Of a DNA stretch of 64,000 bases, positions 16,494 through 25,405 are shown one piece after another. Both the position numbers and the translations under genes were made by a program. Each line of letters begins with the position of its first letter. The first letter of the stretch is position 1. This DNA is from Natrialba asiatica DSM 12278 (GTDB lineage Archaea; Halobacteriota; Halobacteria; Halobacteriales; Natrialbaceae): assembly GCF_000337555.1 (NCBI RefSeq), contig NZ_AOIO01000030.1, positions 1 through 64,000 on the forward strand. The letters are read 5' to 3'. Below the pieces are notes generated by a model that had not been told where the DNA came from, did not search any database, and saw only the letters and a program-made list of their open reading frames with translations.

Positions 16494-17255
16494 CTACCAG
16501 TCGACTTCGACTCTGGTTCCGTCTGCCCGACAGATTTCGAGCGCATGTTTTGCAGCGAATCCCGCGTCGTGGGCGTTTTCACCGCGCCCAACGCCGACTT
16601 GGAGTTCGACATCGACGGCATCCTCGACGTGGTGAATCGCGTCCTCGTAGTCGCCTTCCGTCAGGTCCGGACAGGTGACGATAATGTTGTCGCCGCCGAC
16701 GAAAAAGGAGAGGCTCTCGTGGGCGGTGCGCATGTGTCGCATGAGTTCCGCGTATCCCTGTTCGATTTCGATGAACGTATCGAAGGCGTTGAGCTCGTCC
16801 GTGTAGTTGCCCGTCGCGTTGATAACGTCGAAGTGGGCGATCTGAACATCGTCGGCGGTCTGGTGGGCTGTTTCGATCGCCCGTCCTTTGAGACACTCGC
16901 GCCGGCTCTTGTCCTGTGCGCTGCCTGCTTCCTGCACCAGCGTGGTCGCATCGGCGAGCGCCTGGACGGGCGAGGTGCCGGTCGCGACGCCGAGACTGAG
17001 CGTCACGGGGTAGCGATTGTTCACCGACTCCTGAAGGAGTTCGTGGTCCGCCATCGAGAGCCCGTTCGTAACCGCGATCATGTTGTCGAACCGGCTGAAG
17101 AAGACGTACCCGCCACGGTTGCCGACGAACTGGGAGATATCGGCGTAGAGTCGCGATTGCATCGTCTGGAGGTCGGCTTCGCGTCGCGGCTCCGGCGTCA
17201 CGGTCCACGGCCCGTAGTTGTCGATCTGAACGAGCGTTACCTGCGTGTTAGTCAC
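16494..17255 (-). CDS. GTP cyclohydrolase III (IIa)
   Basis: The 253-residue protein starts at GTG 17255 with MTNTQVTLVQIDNYGPWTVT, the family N-terminus. It contains two tandem ferredoxin-like halves, with GGYVFFSRFDNMIAVTNGLS and FFVGGDNIIVTCPDLTEGDY as the paired GGDN/SRFDN metal-binding regions of archaeal GTP cyclohydrolase III. The enzyme makes 2-amino-5-formylamino-6-ribosylaminopyrimidinone phosphate from GTP, the first step to riboflavin and coenzyme F420 in archaea. The upstream extension to 17351 is unsupported. It stands alone. Confidence 0.93.
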   Translation of the reverse strand: MTNTQVTLVQIDNYGPWTVTPEPRREADLQTMQSRLYADISQFVGNRGGYVFFSRFDNMIAVTNGLSMADHELLQESVNNRYPVTLSLGVATGTSPVQALADATTLVQEAGSAQDKSRRECLKGRAIETAHQTADDVQIAHFDVINATGNYTDELNAFDTFIEIEQGYAELMRHMRTAHESLSFFVGGDNIIVTCPDLTEGDYEDAIHHVEDAVDVELQVGVGRGENAHDAGFAAKHALEICRADGTRVEVDW

Positions 17256-17391
17256 GGTGCCCGAAGCTTTCGAACGCCATCGTATAAGTGGTACGTAATC
17301 CAGATTCGTGATGGGGTGCAGCCGCCAGGCGTATTCGACCGCGACGGCCACCCAGTGTATCGGGTGGAACTACGTTACAGAAAAACGGGAC

Positions 17392-17718
17392 TCAGGCGTG
17401 TTTCTGCTCCGGGTTCACGCCCTGCGGGTGGTAGTCCCAGAAGCCCCCCTGACGCATCGCTGCACCGACTGCCTTGTGCATGTCCGTAATCGTCTCGAAC
17501 TCCGCCTGCTCGACGAACTCGAAGATCTCACTGAGCGCGACGACCGTCTGATAGTTCACCCGAATCGGATCGTCCCCATATTCCGCGACGAACTCGTCTC
17601 GGTCGAGCGGGAAGTCCGCCTCTTCGTCGACCTTCTTGGCGATGACTGCCATATCGTACTTGCGCATCCCCTCGCTTCCCTCCTCGCCGTCGGGGTCGTG
17701 TGGCCAGTCCGAACTCAT
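17392..17718 (-). CDS. DUF5785 family small protein
   Basis: The 108-residue protein starts MSSDWPHDPDGEEGSEGMRK and contains DEFVAEYGDDPIRVNYQTVV and the tail GGFWDYHPQGVNPEQKHA. It is a conserved small haloarchaeal protein (DUF5785, from memory), predicted soluble and helical, with no known function. The region KYDMAVIAKKVDEEADFPLD resembles the basal DUF2795-like fold seen in small archaeal proteins, but this is only an impression. It is divergent from the DUF4013 gene, with 92 bases between starts. Confidence 0.75.
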   Translation of the reverse strand: MSSDWPHDPDGEEGSEGMRKYDMAVIAKKVDEEADFPLDRDEFVAEYGDDPIRVNYQTVVALSEIFEFVEQAEFETITDMHKAVGAAMRQGGFWDYHPQGVNPEQKHA

Positions 17719-17780
17719 ACTCGGATGTGTGCAGGGGTCCCGCAAAAGGGTTACTCTTGGTCGTCGTCGACCAGCAATCG

Positions 17781-17786
17781 TTATAC
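17781..17786 (+). promoter_or_regulatory. TATA box of the DUF4013 gene
   Basis: ttatac lies 25-30 bases upstream of ATG 17811, fitting a leaderless transcript. Confidence 0.5.
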
Positions 17787-17810
17787 CGCGAGCGTCCGCA
17801 GACGTGGGTG

Positions 17811-18590
17811 ATGGCGCTTCGACTGAGCGGGGCGCTACGGTACCCACTCCGTGGCGAGCGCTCGATGGATCTATTCGTGGTCGGTGGCTTGCTCGGGCTT
17901 GTGACGGTTATCGTAGGACAACTGGGCGTGGCGATGGGGACGTCACAGCCGCTCCTCGCAGTGCCGTTTCTCGTCGCATCGATGGCGACCGCCACCGCTT
18001 TGCTCGGCTATCTCCTTCGCGTATTCGAGACGACGGTGGACGGAGGAGAAATCCCGCCGTCGTTTCGTCCGCTCGGCTCGACGCTTCGACGCGGCTGTCG
18101 GCTGGCCGTTCTCTCGGCCGGGTACGCGATCCTCCTGGTGGCCGTCTTCGCGGTGGTCCTCGCGGTGTTCACTCGACTTCCGTTTTCGGCGGCGGTCGGC
18201 TTCGCCGGATCGATGGCGTTTTTCCTGCTGTCAACGACGACGCTCGTCGCTGTTCTCGCGATCGGGTACACGTACTCGATCGCCGTCGGTCGCATCGCCG
18301 AAGGGACGACGCTTCTCGAGGCGATAGATATCCGCCTGCAGCGGCCGGTTCTTCTGGACGGAGGCTACGCGATCGCGTGGCTGATCGCGTTCCTCATCGT
18401 GGTTCCGGGATGGGGGTTTCTCGCAGCCTCGTTCTCCAGACGAACGATAGTCGGCGTCGGTGCCGTCTTCCTCGCCTTCTACGCCCATCTCGTGTCGATC
18501 CGAGTTCTCGCGCGCGGCTATCGAAGTGCAACGGGACGCGATTCACCGTCCGTGGAAACGAACGGCGAGCCGATAGGCCGATCGAGATAG
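17811..18590 (+). CDS. DUF4013 multi-pass membrane protein
   Basis: The 259-residue protein begins MALRLSGALRYPLRGERSMD, the usual start of archaeal DUF4013 proteins, and has about five to six membrane segments, for example LFVVGGLLGLVTVIVGQLGV, ALLGYLLRVFETTV, LAVLSAGYAILLVAVFAVVL, FFLLSTTTLVAVLAIGYTYS and YAIAWLIAFLIVVPGWGFLA. The function of DUF4013 is unknown. The start is supported by the TATA box at 17781. It ends nine bases from the stop of the ABC ATPase gene on the other strand. Confidence 0.8.
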   Translation: MALRLSGALRYPLRGERSMDLFVVGGLLGLVTVIVGQLGVAMGTSQPLLAVPFLVASMATATALLGYLLRVFETTVDGGEIPPSFRPLGSTLRRGCRLAVLSAGYAILLVAVFAVVLAVFTRLPFSAAVGFAGSMAFFLLSTTTLVAVLAIGYTYSIAVGRIAEGTTLLEAIDIRLQRPVLLDGGYAIAWLIAFLIVVPGWGFLAASFSRRTIVGVGAVFLAFYAHLVSIRVLARGYRSATGRDSPSVETNGEPIGRSR

Positions 18591-18598
18591 AGACCGAG

Positions 18599-19744
18599 TC
18601 AGAGCTTCGTTTCCGGAATCGTCGTCGACTCGACCGTTCGGTTACGCATTGCGCGTCCGCTCTGTCGGTCGAAGAGATGCACCGCCGATTCGGGGATGTG
18701 CGCGTAGACGGTCTCCCCCGCCTCAACGTGGTGCATTCCATCGACTGTGGCGACGAACGTCTGCGTCTGCTCGTCACCGATGGTGAGGTAGACGTTGTTT
18801 TCGTTACCCATCGGTTCGACGACATCGACGACCGTTGCGTAGGTGTGTGCCCCGTCTGCGGTGGATTGCAGGGCGATGTCCTCCGGGCGAACGCCGAGGA
18901 CGAGTTCAGCGTGGGCGTCCGCAAGCGCGTCATCAGTTTCGTTCGAGAGGTCGTACCTGAAGTGGTCGTGGACGAGTTGGCTATCGTCTCGGGTTACGTC
19001 GAAGAAGTTCATCGAGGGTTCGCCGATGAAGCTGGCGACGAAGAGGTTTGCGGGTTCGTGGTAGCACTCGAGTGGGGTGCCGACCTGCTGGAGTTCGCCG
19101 TCGTTCAGGATGGCGATTTTGTCGGCCATCGTCATCGCCTCGGTCTGATCGTGGGTGACGTAGATGGTGGCGACGTCGAGATCGTTCTGGAGGCGTTTGA
19201 GTTCCGTGCGCATTTGCGCGCGGAGCTTGGCGTCGAGGTTCGAGAGGGGTTCGTCGAGCAGGAAGACCTCGGGGTCGCGGACGATCGCGCGGCCGAGGGC
19301 GACGCGCTGTTGCTGGCCGCCGGAGAGATCGTCCGGTTTGCGTTCGAGGAGGTCGTCGATGCCGAGCATGTCGGCGGCGGACGCGACCGTTCGTTCGATC
19401 TCGTCATCGGGCATCGCGGTCGACTCCTGCAGCCCGAAGGCCATGTTTTCACGGACGGTCATGTGCGGGTACAGCGCGTAGGACTGGAACACCATCGCGA
19501 TGTTCCGGTCTTTCGGTTTCGAGTCGTTGACGACCGAGTCGCCGAGTCGGACCTGGCCGGCGCTGATCGATTCTAAGCCGGCGACCATTCGGAGGGTCGT
19601 CGACTTGCCACAGCCGGAGGGGCCGACGAGGACGAGGAATTCCCCGTCTTCGATCGTGAGCGATACGTCGTCGACGGCGGTGATTTCGTTGCCGTCGCGT
19701 TCCGTGAACACCTTGGTTACGGCGTCGAGTTGTAGGTCTGCCAT
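18599..19744 (-). CDS. Sugar ABC transporter ATP-binding protein (MalK/UgpC type)
   Basis: The 381-residue protein has Walker A GPSGCGKST, Q-loop VFQSYALYPHMTV, signature LSGGQQQRVALGRA, Walker B VFLLDEPLSNLD and H-loop VTHDQTEAM, then a C-terminal TOBE/OB domain (about 240-381, including LVLGVRPEDIAL) typical of carbohydrate importers. It powers the transporter formed by the two permeases upstream. ATG 19744 gives MADLQLDAVTKVF, the family start; the longer frame to 19894 would overlap the permease gene. It is the last gene of the operon, 22 bases after permease 2. Confidence 0.93.
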   Translation of the reverse strand: MADLQLDAVTKVFTERDGNEITAVDDVSLTIEDGEFLVLVGPSGCGKSTTLRMVAGLESISAGQVRLGDSVVNDSKPKDRNIAMVFQSYALYPHMTVRENMAFGLQESTAMPDDEIERTVASAADMLGIDDLLERKPDDLSGGQQQRVALGRAIVRDPEVFLLDEPLSNLDAKLRAQMRTELKRLQNDLDVATIYVTHDQTEAMTMADKIAILNDGELQQVGTPLECYHEPANLFVASFIGEPSMNFFDVTRDDSQLVHDHFRYDLSNETDDALADAHAELVLGVRPEDIALQSTADGAHTYATVVDVVEPMGNENNVYLTIGDEQTQTFVATVDGMHHVEAGETVYAHIPESAVHLFDRQSGRAMRNRTVESTTIPETKL

Positions 19745-19766
19745 CGTTTTGATCTGTGAGTTGTAA

Positions 19767-20720
19767 TCACATCGTCTGTCCTTTCGCGAACTGTTCTCCG
19801 AACATGATATACACGAGAATCGTCGGGAGCGCTGCGATGAACGCACCTGCCATCTGCACGCCGTAGTCGGTTGCCATCGCGCCCTGAAGTGCATTCAACT
19901 CGAGGGTGATGACGTAGTTCGTCTGGTCGCTGAGTAAGACGAGCGCGAACAGGAAGTCGTTCCAGATCTGGGTGAACTGGTAGATCAGCGTGACGGCGAA
20001 CATCGGAACCGAGAGCGGCAGGACGATCTTTCGGTAGATCCGGGCGAGGCTTGCACCGTCGAGGCGGGCCGCCTCGATGAGTTCGTCGTCGAGCGTCTGG
20101 TAGTACGACCGAAAGAGGATCGTACAGATCGGGGTCCCGTAGGCGATGTGGGTGATTATCAGTTCGACGAGTTCACCGCGTTCGTGGAGTCCCGAGATGT
20201 CGACGATCGACCAGAACTGGCGGAGCGGGACGAGCACGGCCTGGTAGGGGATGAACACGGCGGCGAGGAACAGCGCGAGCAAGAACGCCTGCCCGCGCCA
20301 GTTGACCTTGGTGAGGCCGTAGGCGGCCAGGCTGCCGAGGAGTGCCGAGAAGACGGCTGCAGGAATCGTCAGCGCGAAGCTGTTTACCATTCCCATGGCG
20401 AGTTCGCTGCCGGCGGTGACCCAGGGGTCGATCGTGACCCCCTCGATCGGCGGCTGGAGCGGCGAGGTCTCGCGGTACGCTTTCTGGGTCTTGAACGCGG
20501 TCGTCAGCCCGCCGTACAGCGGCGAGAGGTAGCCGATGACGAGTGCGAGTAACGCGCCGTAGAGCGCGATTCGACCGGGCTCGATAGCTGGGAGGCGCGA
20601 AGAATCGTCGGTCGCTGGTTTCGTTTCCGCGTCCGTTTCTGTCTCCGCGTTCGTGTCGGTGTCGGTGTCGGTATCCGCGTCCGCGTCTATGTCTGTGTTA
20701 GCGTCGGTATCGTCCGTCAT
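19767..20720 (-). CDS. Sugar ABC transporter permease (MalG type)
   Basis: The 317-residue protein has six predicted membrane segments and the permease EAA loop IEAARLDGASLARIYRKIVL near residue 205. An unusual feature is the N-terminal tail of about 40 residues, almost entirely Asp/Thr/Glu/Ala (DADTDTDTDT), encoded by GTCGGT-type hexamer repeats at about 20625-20712. The first membrane segment follows at ALYGALLALVIGYLSPLYGG. The ATG shares one base with the stop of permease 1, so translation is coupled. Together the two permeases form the membrane channel. Confidence 0.92.
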   Translation of the reverse strand: MTDDTDANTDIDADADTDTDTDTNAETETDAETKPATDDSSRLPAIEPGRIALYGALLALVIGYLSPLYGGLTTAFKTQKAYRETSPLQPPIEGVTIDPWVTAGSELAMGMVNSFALTIPAAVFSALLGSLAAYGLTKVNWRGQAFLLALFLAAVFIPYQAVLVPLRQFWSIVDISGLHERGELVELIITHIAYGTPICTILFRSYYQTLDDELIEAARLDGASLARIYRKIVLPLSVPMFAVTLIYQFTQIWNDFLFALVLLSDQTNYVITLELNALQGAMATDYGVQMAGAFIAALPTILVYIMFGEQFAKGQTM

Positions 20721-21697
20721 TAGAGCGCACCTCGCTTGTACTGCGTGTAGGCGTACGGTCCGATGATCGTCAGTGCGAGCGCGAACAGGACCACGGCGAT
20801 CGCAGCGCCGTAGGCCCACTGGCTCGAGGAGAACGCCTCGCGGTACATCGTAACCGCGAGGATGTCGACGGAGCGGCCGGGATTGGTCCCGAACATCACG
20901 TAGATGAAGTCGAACGCCTTGAGCGCGAAGACCATCAACACGACGACTGCGCCGATGGTCGAGGATCGAAGCTGCGGGATGATGACTCGCCAGTACAGCT
21001 TCAGCGTCGACGCGCCGTCGATCCGCGCGGCTTCGTAGTGTTCGTTCGGAATCGCCCGCAGCCCCGCGAGGTAGACGATCATACAGTAGCCGCTGAACTG
21101 CCAGATGAGCGCGACGATCACCGCCGCGAGTTTGAACTGCGGATCGCCGATCCAGTTGTGCGCGAGCCAATCGAGTCCGATACCCTCCAACGTCGTGTTG
21201 ATCAATCCGCCCCTCGCGTACATCCACGACCAGAAGATCGCCGTCACGACGAACGACAGCGCCATCGGTAGCAGGTAGATCGTCCGAAACGTGTTCTCGA
21301 AGCGAATCTTTCGATCGACGAGCAGGGCAAGCCCCAGTCCGACGACCAGCGACGACCCCGTAAACGTGATGAGCAGGACGATCGTGTTCCAGAGCGACGC
21401 CCGGAAGTTCTGGTCCGCCGGCAACTGGCGATACATCTCGAGCGAGAGGTCCGTATACTCCGGCTGTCCGAGCCCGGACCAGCCGGTAAACGAGATGGCG
21501 ACGTTCCAGGCGATTGCCCCGTAGACGAACAGTAAGACGAGTAACGTCGGCGGCAGCCAGAACGGCATCGACTCGACGAAGTCACTGTCTCGAAGCCGGC
21601 CGGCGAGCGACCCCTGCGTCTGCGTTCCCTGGGACTGTTCCGTCGCCGTCTCGGACAGCGGGTTGAGCCGTCGGAGGGAGTTCCGTAACGAATCCAT
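20720..21697 (-). CDS. Sugar ABC transporter permease (MalF type)
   Basis: The 325-residue protein has an N-terminal cytosolic segment, about six membrane helices beginning WLPPTLLVLLFVYGAIAWNV, and the EAA motif EAARIDGASTLKLYWRVIIP near residue 230. This is the MalF/UgpA-like partner of the next permease. ATG 21697 gives MDSLRNSLRRLNPLS; an ATG six codons earlier is possible. It starts about 20 bases after the stop of the binding-protein gene. Confidence 0.92.
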   Translation of the reverse strand: MDSLRNSLRRLNPLSETATEQSQGTQTQGSLAGRLRDSDFVESMPFWLPPTLLVLLFVYGAIAWNVAISFTGWSGLGQPEYTDLSLEMYRQLPADQNFRASLWNTIVLLITFTGSSLVVGLGLALLVDRKIRFENTFRTIYLLPMALSFVVTAIFWSWMYARGGLINTTLEGIGLDWLAHNWIGDPQFKLAAVIVALIWQFSGYCMIVYLAGLRAIPNEHYEAARIDGASTLKLYWRVIIPQLRSSTIGAVVVLMVFALKAFDFIYVMFGTNPGRSVDILAVTMYREAFSSSQWAYGAAIAVVLFALALTIIGPYAYTQYKRGAL

Positions 21698-21717
21698 AGT
21701 AAATCCCTCTTCCACCG

Positions 21718-23046
21718 TTACTGGAAGCTGTTGACGAGTTCGTTGTACGTCTCGTCGACGTTCCAGTTATCGATGAAGTTCGAGAACGCGCCCTCGACCT
21801 CGGTCTGGGTCTCCGGCGCAACTGCCAGCCCGTGGGCGATCGACGGCGGTTGGTCGCTTGACTCCTCGAAGTCGGCCATCTGATCCTGCAGGAACGGGGT
21901 GAACGCTTCGTCCGAAACGTCGGTCCGCGGCGGAATCGAGCCCTTGGCCTGGTTAAACCGTTCCTGTGCGTCCGCGGTGCCCGCGTAGCGCAGGAATCGC
22001 ACGGTCGCGTTCGGCGACGGGTTGAACTTCGGGAATACGAACGAGTCGATGACCATCGCGTACATCCCGTCAGTTCCCGGGAACGGGACGTAATCCCAGT
22101 CGTCCCCGTACGCGAGTTCCTCGTCGGTCTCGTACTGGCCGGCGGCCCAGTCTCCCTGGTGGAAGAACGCGGCCTCGCCGGAGTTGATGTAGTCGCTCGC
22201 GTCGTCCCAGTCGTTCATCGAACTCGCGTCCTCGTTGAAGAACTCGCTGTAGTCGACGACGAGTTCGAGCGAGTCGCGGACCTCGGATTCGTTCTCCTCG
22301 ACGTTCCCCTCGATGACCGAGTCGTACACATCGGTGCCGTGCTCGCCGAGCAAGACCTGCGCCCACAGCTGGAGCGTCGACCAGGACGACTGGGTCTGTT
22401 GAGCCATTCCGATGTATCCCGCTTCGTCGGCGGTCTCCATCGCGTCGATGAGTGCGCTCGGACTGTCGACCGATTCGGGATCGATGCCGCTGTCCTCGAT
22501 AACGTTGACGTTGTAAAACAGGTTGTTCAGCCGGTGGATGTTGATCGGCACGGCGACGAAGTCGCCGTCCGGCCGCGCGACCTCGATCGGCCCGTCGAGG
22601 TACGCTTCCTCCATTTCATCGTTCCAGACGTGCCCTTCGATGTCGTAGAGCAGATCATCGGCGGTGTAATCCGCGAGTGCCTGTCCCGGCCAAACCTGGA
22701 ACGTGCTCGGCGGATCCTGGTCGACGACCCGGTTTCGAATGTTCGCCTCGAGTGCGCTCCCAGCCCCACCCGGTGACGGCGAGGACTCGACTGTAATATC
22801 CGGATACTCCTCTTCGAAACCTTCAACGAGCGCCTCGAAGGCTTCCGCCTCCGCGTCGGCCGTCCACCAGTGGCCGATCTCTACCGGTTCGAACTCGTCG
22901 GGATCCTCCTCGAGGAGTTCATCGAGCGGTTCGGCCTCGTTGCCGCCACCGAGACAACCCGCCGCAGCAGCTAGTCCGAGTGCCCCCGTCGTCTGCAACA
23001 CTCGCCGTCGTGAGTGTCCGCTTGTGTTAGAATTTTTTCTAACCAT
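21718..23046 (-). CDS. Sugar ABC transporter substrate-binding lipoprotein
   Basis: The 442-residue protein has a Tat signal SRRRVLQTTGALGLAAAAGC whose cysteine is the lipid-anchored residue, followed by an acidic linker and a type I solute-binding fold (IGHWWTADAEAEAFEALVEG; WSTLQLWAQVLLGEHG; AAFFHQGDWAAGQYETDEEL). It captures a sugar at the outer membrane face and delivers it to the permeases encoded downstream. The sugar cannot be told from sequence; neighbours suggest a disaccharide or modified glucose. ATG 23046 places the twin arginines at the normal distance. The 226-base gap upstream is AT-rich and probably holds its promoter. Confidence 0.92.
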   Translation of the reverse strand: MVRKNSNTSGHSRRRVLQTTGALGLAAAAGCLGGGNEAEPLDELLEEDPDEFEPVEIGHWWTADAEAEAFEALVEGFEEEYPDITVESSPSPGGAGSALEANIRNRVVDQDPPSTFQVWPGQALADYTADDLLYDIEGHVWNDEMEEAYLDGPIEVARPDGDFVAVPINIHRLNNLFYNVNVIEDSGIDPESVDSPSALIDAMETADEAGYIGMAQQTQSSWSTLQLWAQVLLGEHGTDVYDSVIEGNVEENESEVRDSLELVVDYSEFFNEDASSMNDWDDASDYINSGEAAFFHQGDWAAGQYETDEELAYGDDWDYVPFPGTDGMYAMVIDSFVFPKFNPSPNATVRFLRYAGTADAQERFNQAKGSIPPRTDVSDEAFTPFLQDQMADFEESSDQPPSIAHGLAVAPETQTEVEGAFSNFIDNWNVDETYNELVNSFQ

Positions 23047-23272
23047 AGTCAACCCTTCTACTGTATGCGAGATATGCACATCGTAATAAGGCCTTTGATA
23101 ATGATGGACAACATTAATCCAGAATATAGTTAATTATGTATGTGGAGTGGATAGGACGATATCGGCGGCTCAGCGGCTTATTCAGCTATGGCGGCTGATT
23201 CTACAACGGAATCGCAGCGAAACAAAGGAGTCCGCACGAAGATGACTCGACGGCGAGCGACGGGGGCCGGGT

Positions 23273-24427
23273 TTAGAGATCCGCTTCGGCTTCGGCTTCC
23301 GGCTGTTGATCCGCTTCGGCCTCCCGATCGACCGGCTGTGGGGTGGGCCGTGATTCGATCGACTCGGCTTGGCCCGTCTCGCTCGAGCGGTAAATCGCGT
23401 CGATGACGCGCTGGACGGTGAGCGCCTCCTCGAGCGTGTTCGTCGTTGGCTCGCTTCCCGTGGCGACGGCCGTCAGGAATCGCTCGTCCTGCTCGAGATA
23501 GCCAGTTAGTCCCGTATCGCCCGTACACGTCGTATCGGTGTAGTGATCGCCGCCGGTCGCACTCGCACCGAGAATCTGGAGCTTCGTATCGCCGATGTCG
23601 AACTGTGCACCGGCCTCGGTGCCGCGGATTCGGAAGTCCATGCTCTCCTCGCGGTTCGTCGCCCACGCGGCCTCGAGCGAGACGGTCTGTCCGTCGGCAC
23701 AGCGGATGAACGCGCTGACCGAGTCGTCGACGTCGTACGTTTCGGCGTTCGCGTCCCAGTTGTCGCCGAACCCGTCGGGGTCCGCGTAGTCCTCGCTCCC
23801 GCCGAACGTCGTCCTGGCGATGCCGGAGACTTCGGTGATGTCGGGGAAGTCGAGCGCGTACAGGGCGAGGTCGAGCGCGTGAACGCCGATATCCAGCAAC
23901 GCGCCCCCGCCCGAGAGATCCTTGTTCGTGAACCACGAGCCCGGTCCGGGGACGCCGCGTCGCCGCACGTAGTTGGCTTCGATGTGGGTTAGCTCGCCGA
24001 ACCGACCGCGGGCGTGGTGTTCCTCGAACATCGCCATCGAAGCCGCGTGTCGGTTGTGGAAGCCGACCATACAGAATCCGTCCGATTCCGCTTCGGCCGC
24101 TGCGATCCGCTCTGCGCTCTCTAAGGTGTGTGCCAGGGGTTTTTCGACGAGCACGTCACAGCCTTCCTCGAGCGCGGCGATCGTGATCGGTTCGTGAAAT
24201 CGGTTCGGCGTCGTCACGACGACCGCATCCACCGCATCGTCGACGACGAGTTCGTCGTGCGTTTCGTACGTCGTCGCGTTGAACTCTGCCGCGAAGCGCT
24301 CGCGTTGTTCGGGGACCAGATCGACGCCGGCGACGACGGTAGCACCGAGTTCTTCGACGTTTCGTGCGTGGTGGTGACCCATGCCGCCGAGGCCGACGAT
24401 GCCGACGCCGATGTCCGTTCCGTTCAC
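23273..24427 (-). CDS. Gfo/Idh/MocA family oxidoreductase
   Basis: The 384-residue protein has an N-terminal Rossmann NAD(P) domain (VGIVGLGGMGHHHARNVEEL), the EKPLAHT motif near residue 96 that is diagnostic of the family, and a C-terminal alpha/beta domain with GGGALLDIGVHALDLALYAL. Such enzymes oxidise or reduce hydroxyls of sugars and inositols. The C-terminal 30 residues are a Glu/Ala/Gln-rich tail. It starts with GTG and precedes the ABC transporter on the same strand, so it probably acts on the imported sugar. ThuA is divergent. Confidence 0.92.
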   Translation of the reverse strand: MNGTDIGVGIVGLGGMGHHHARNVEELGATVVAGVDLVPEQRERFAAEFNATTYETHDELVVDDAVDAVVVTTPNRFHEPITIAALEEGCDVLVEKPLAHTLESAERIAAAEAESDGFCMVGFHNRHAASMAMFEEHHARGRFGELTHIEANYVRRRGVPGPGSWFTNKDLSGGGALLDIGVHALDLALYALDFPDITEVSGIARTTFGGSEDYADPDGFGDNWDANAETYDVDDSVSAFIRCADGQTVSLEAAWATNREESMDFRIRGTEAGAQFDIGDTKLQILGASATGGDHYTDTTCTGDTGLTGYLEQDERFLTAVATGSEPTTNTLEEALTVQRVIDAIYRSSETGQAESIESRPTPQPVDREAEADQQPEAEAEADL

Positions 24428-24667
24428 CGAGAACCACCCCGTCGTTGTTGTGAGGGTGGTGTTAGGCGAGAAATGAGGGTGTTCGATGTCGTGAGCGCCC
24501 AGTCCCAGTTCATAGAGAGACGCGGGCAGCGATCAAAATAAGGGTTGTGACCGACCCATCTCTCTGCATTACTGTGAGTCATTGAATCTGATATGGGCCG
24601 ATGGTGTGTCACGTGAATGCGGGACAGACCAGGTGAGCTAAGGCCGTCGATGGTGGACCCATATCCG

Positions 24668-25390
24668 ATGTGTACGATTACGATCTGGAACGAGTTCAGA
24701 CACGAGCGAGAGGACGAGGAGGCTGCGGCGGTGTATCCGGACGGGATTCACGAAGCGCTTGCAACCGTGTTTACCGGCGAGGAAGCCGAGATCGAGGACG
24801 GTATCGAGTACGACGTTCGGACGGCGACACTCGACGAACCCGACCACGGGCTCACCGAGGACGTACTCGACGCGACCGACGTGTTGCTCTGGTGGGGACA
24901 CGAGGCGCACGACGAGGTCGAAGACGAGGTTGTCGACCGCGTTCAAGAGCGCGTGCTCGAGGGGATGGGCTTGCTGGTCCTCCACTCCGCACATTACTCG
25001 AAGGTATTCAAGCGGCTGCTCGGAACGTCGTGTAGCCTTCAGTGGCGCGAAGACGGCGGCACGGAACGGCTGTGGGTCGTCGATCCCGGCCACCCGATCG
25101 CGGACGGGCTAGATGAGTTCATCGAGTTGCCGGAGACGGAGATGTACGGCGAGCCGTTCGACGTGCCGGAACCGGACCGACTCGTCTTTACGAGCTGGTT
25201 CGAGGGCGGCGAGGTGTTTCGAAGCGGCTGTTGTTATCGTCGCGGGAGCGGGCGCATCTTCTACTTCCGACCGGGTCACGAGACGTATCCGATCTACGAG
25301 AACGCGGAGGTTCGGCGGGTGCTCCGAAACGCCGTCGCCTGGGCGAGTCCGACGGCGGGCGCCCCGCGATCGTTCGGGGAGCGCGAGTGA
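24668..25390 (+). CDS. ThuA-like protein (trehalose utilisation family)
   Basis: The 240-residue protein starts [20 protein letters not shown] and has the glutamine-amidotransferase-like ThuA fold ([60 protein letters not shown]). ThuA was named for trehalose utilisation in rhizobia and is linked to 3-keto-disaccharide metabolism together with Gfo/Idh enzymes and sugar ABC transporters, which is exactly the context here. ATG 24668 was chosen by similarity; ATG 24650 is possible. It is divergent from the oxidoreductase with about 240 bases between starts, probably a shared regulatory region. Confidence 0.88.
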   Translation: MCTITIWNEFRHEREDEEAAAVYPDGIHEALATVFTGEEAEIEDGIEYDVRTATLDEPDHGLTEDVLDATDVLLWWGHEAHDEVEDEVVDRVQERVLEGMGLLVLHSAHYSKVFKRLLGTSCSLQWREDGGTERLWVVDPGHPIADGLDEFIELPETEMYGEPFDVPEPDRLVFTSWFEGGEVFRSGCCYRRGSGRIFYFRPGHETYPIYENAEVRRVLRNAVAWASPTAGAPRSFGERE

Positions 25391-25405
25391 GTCGACCGCG
25401 CCGGC

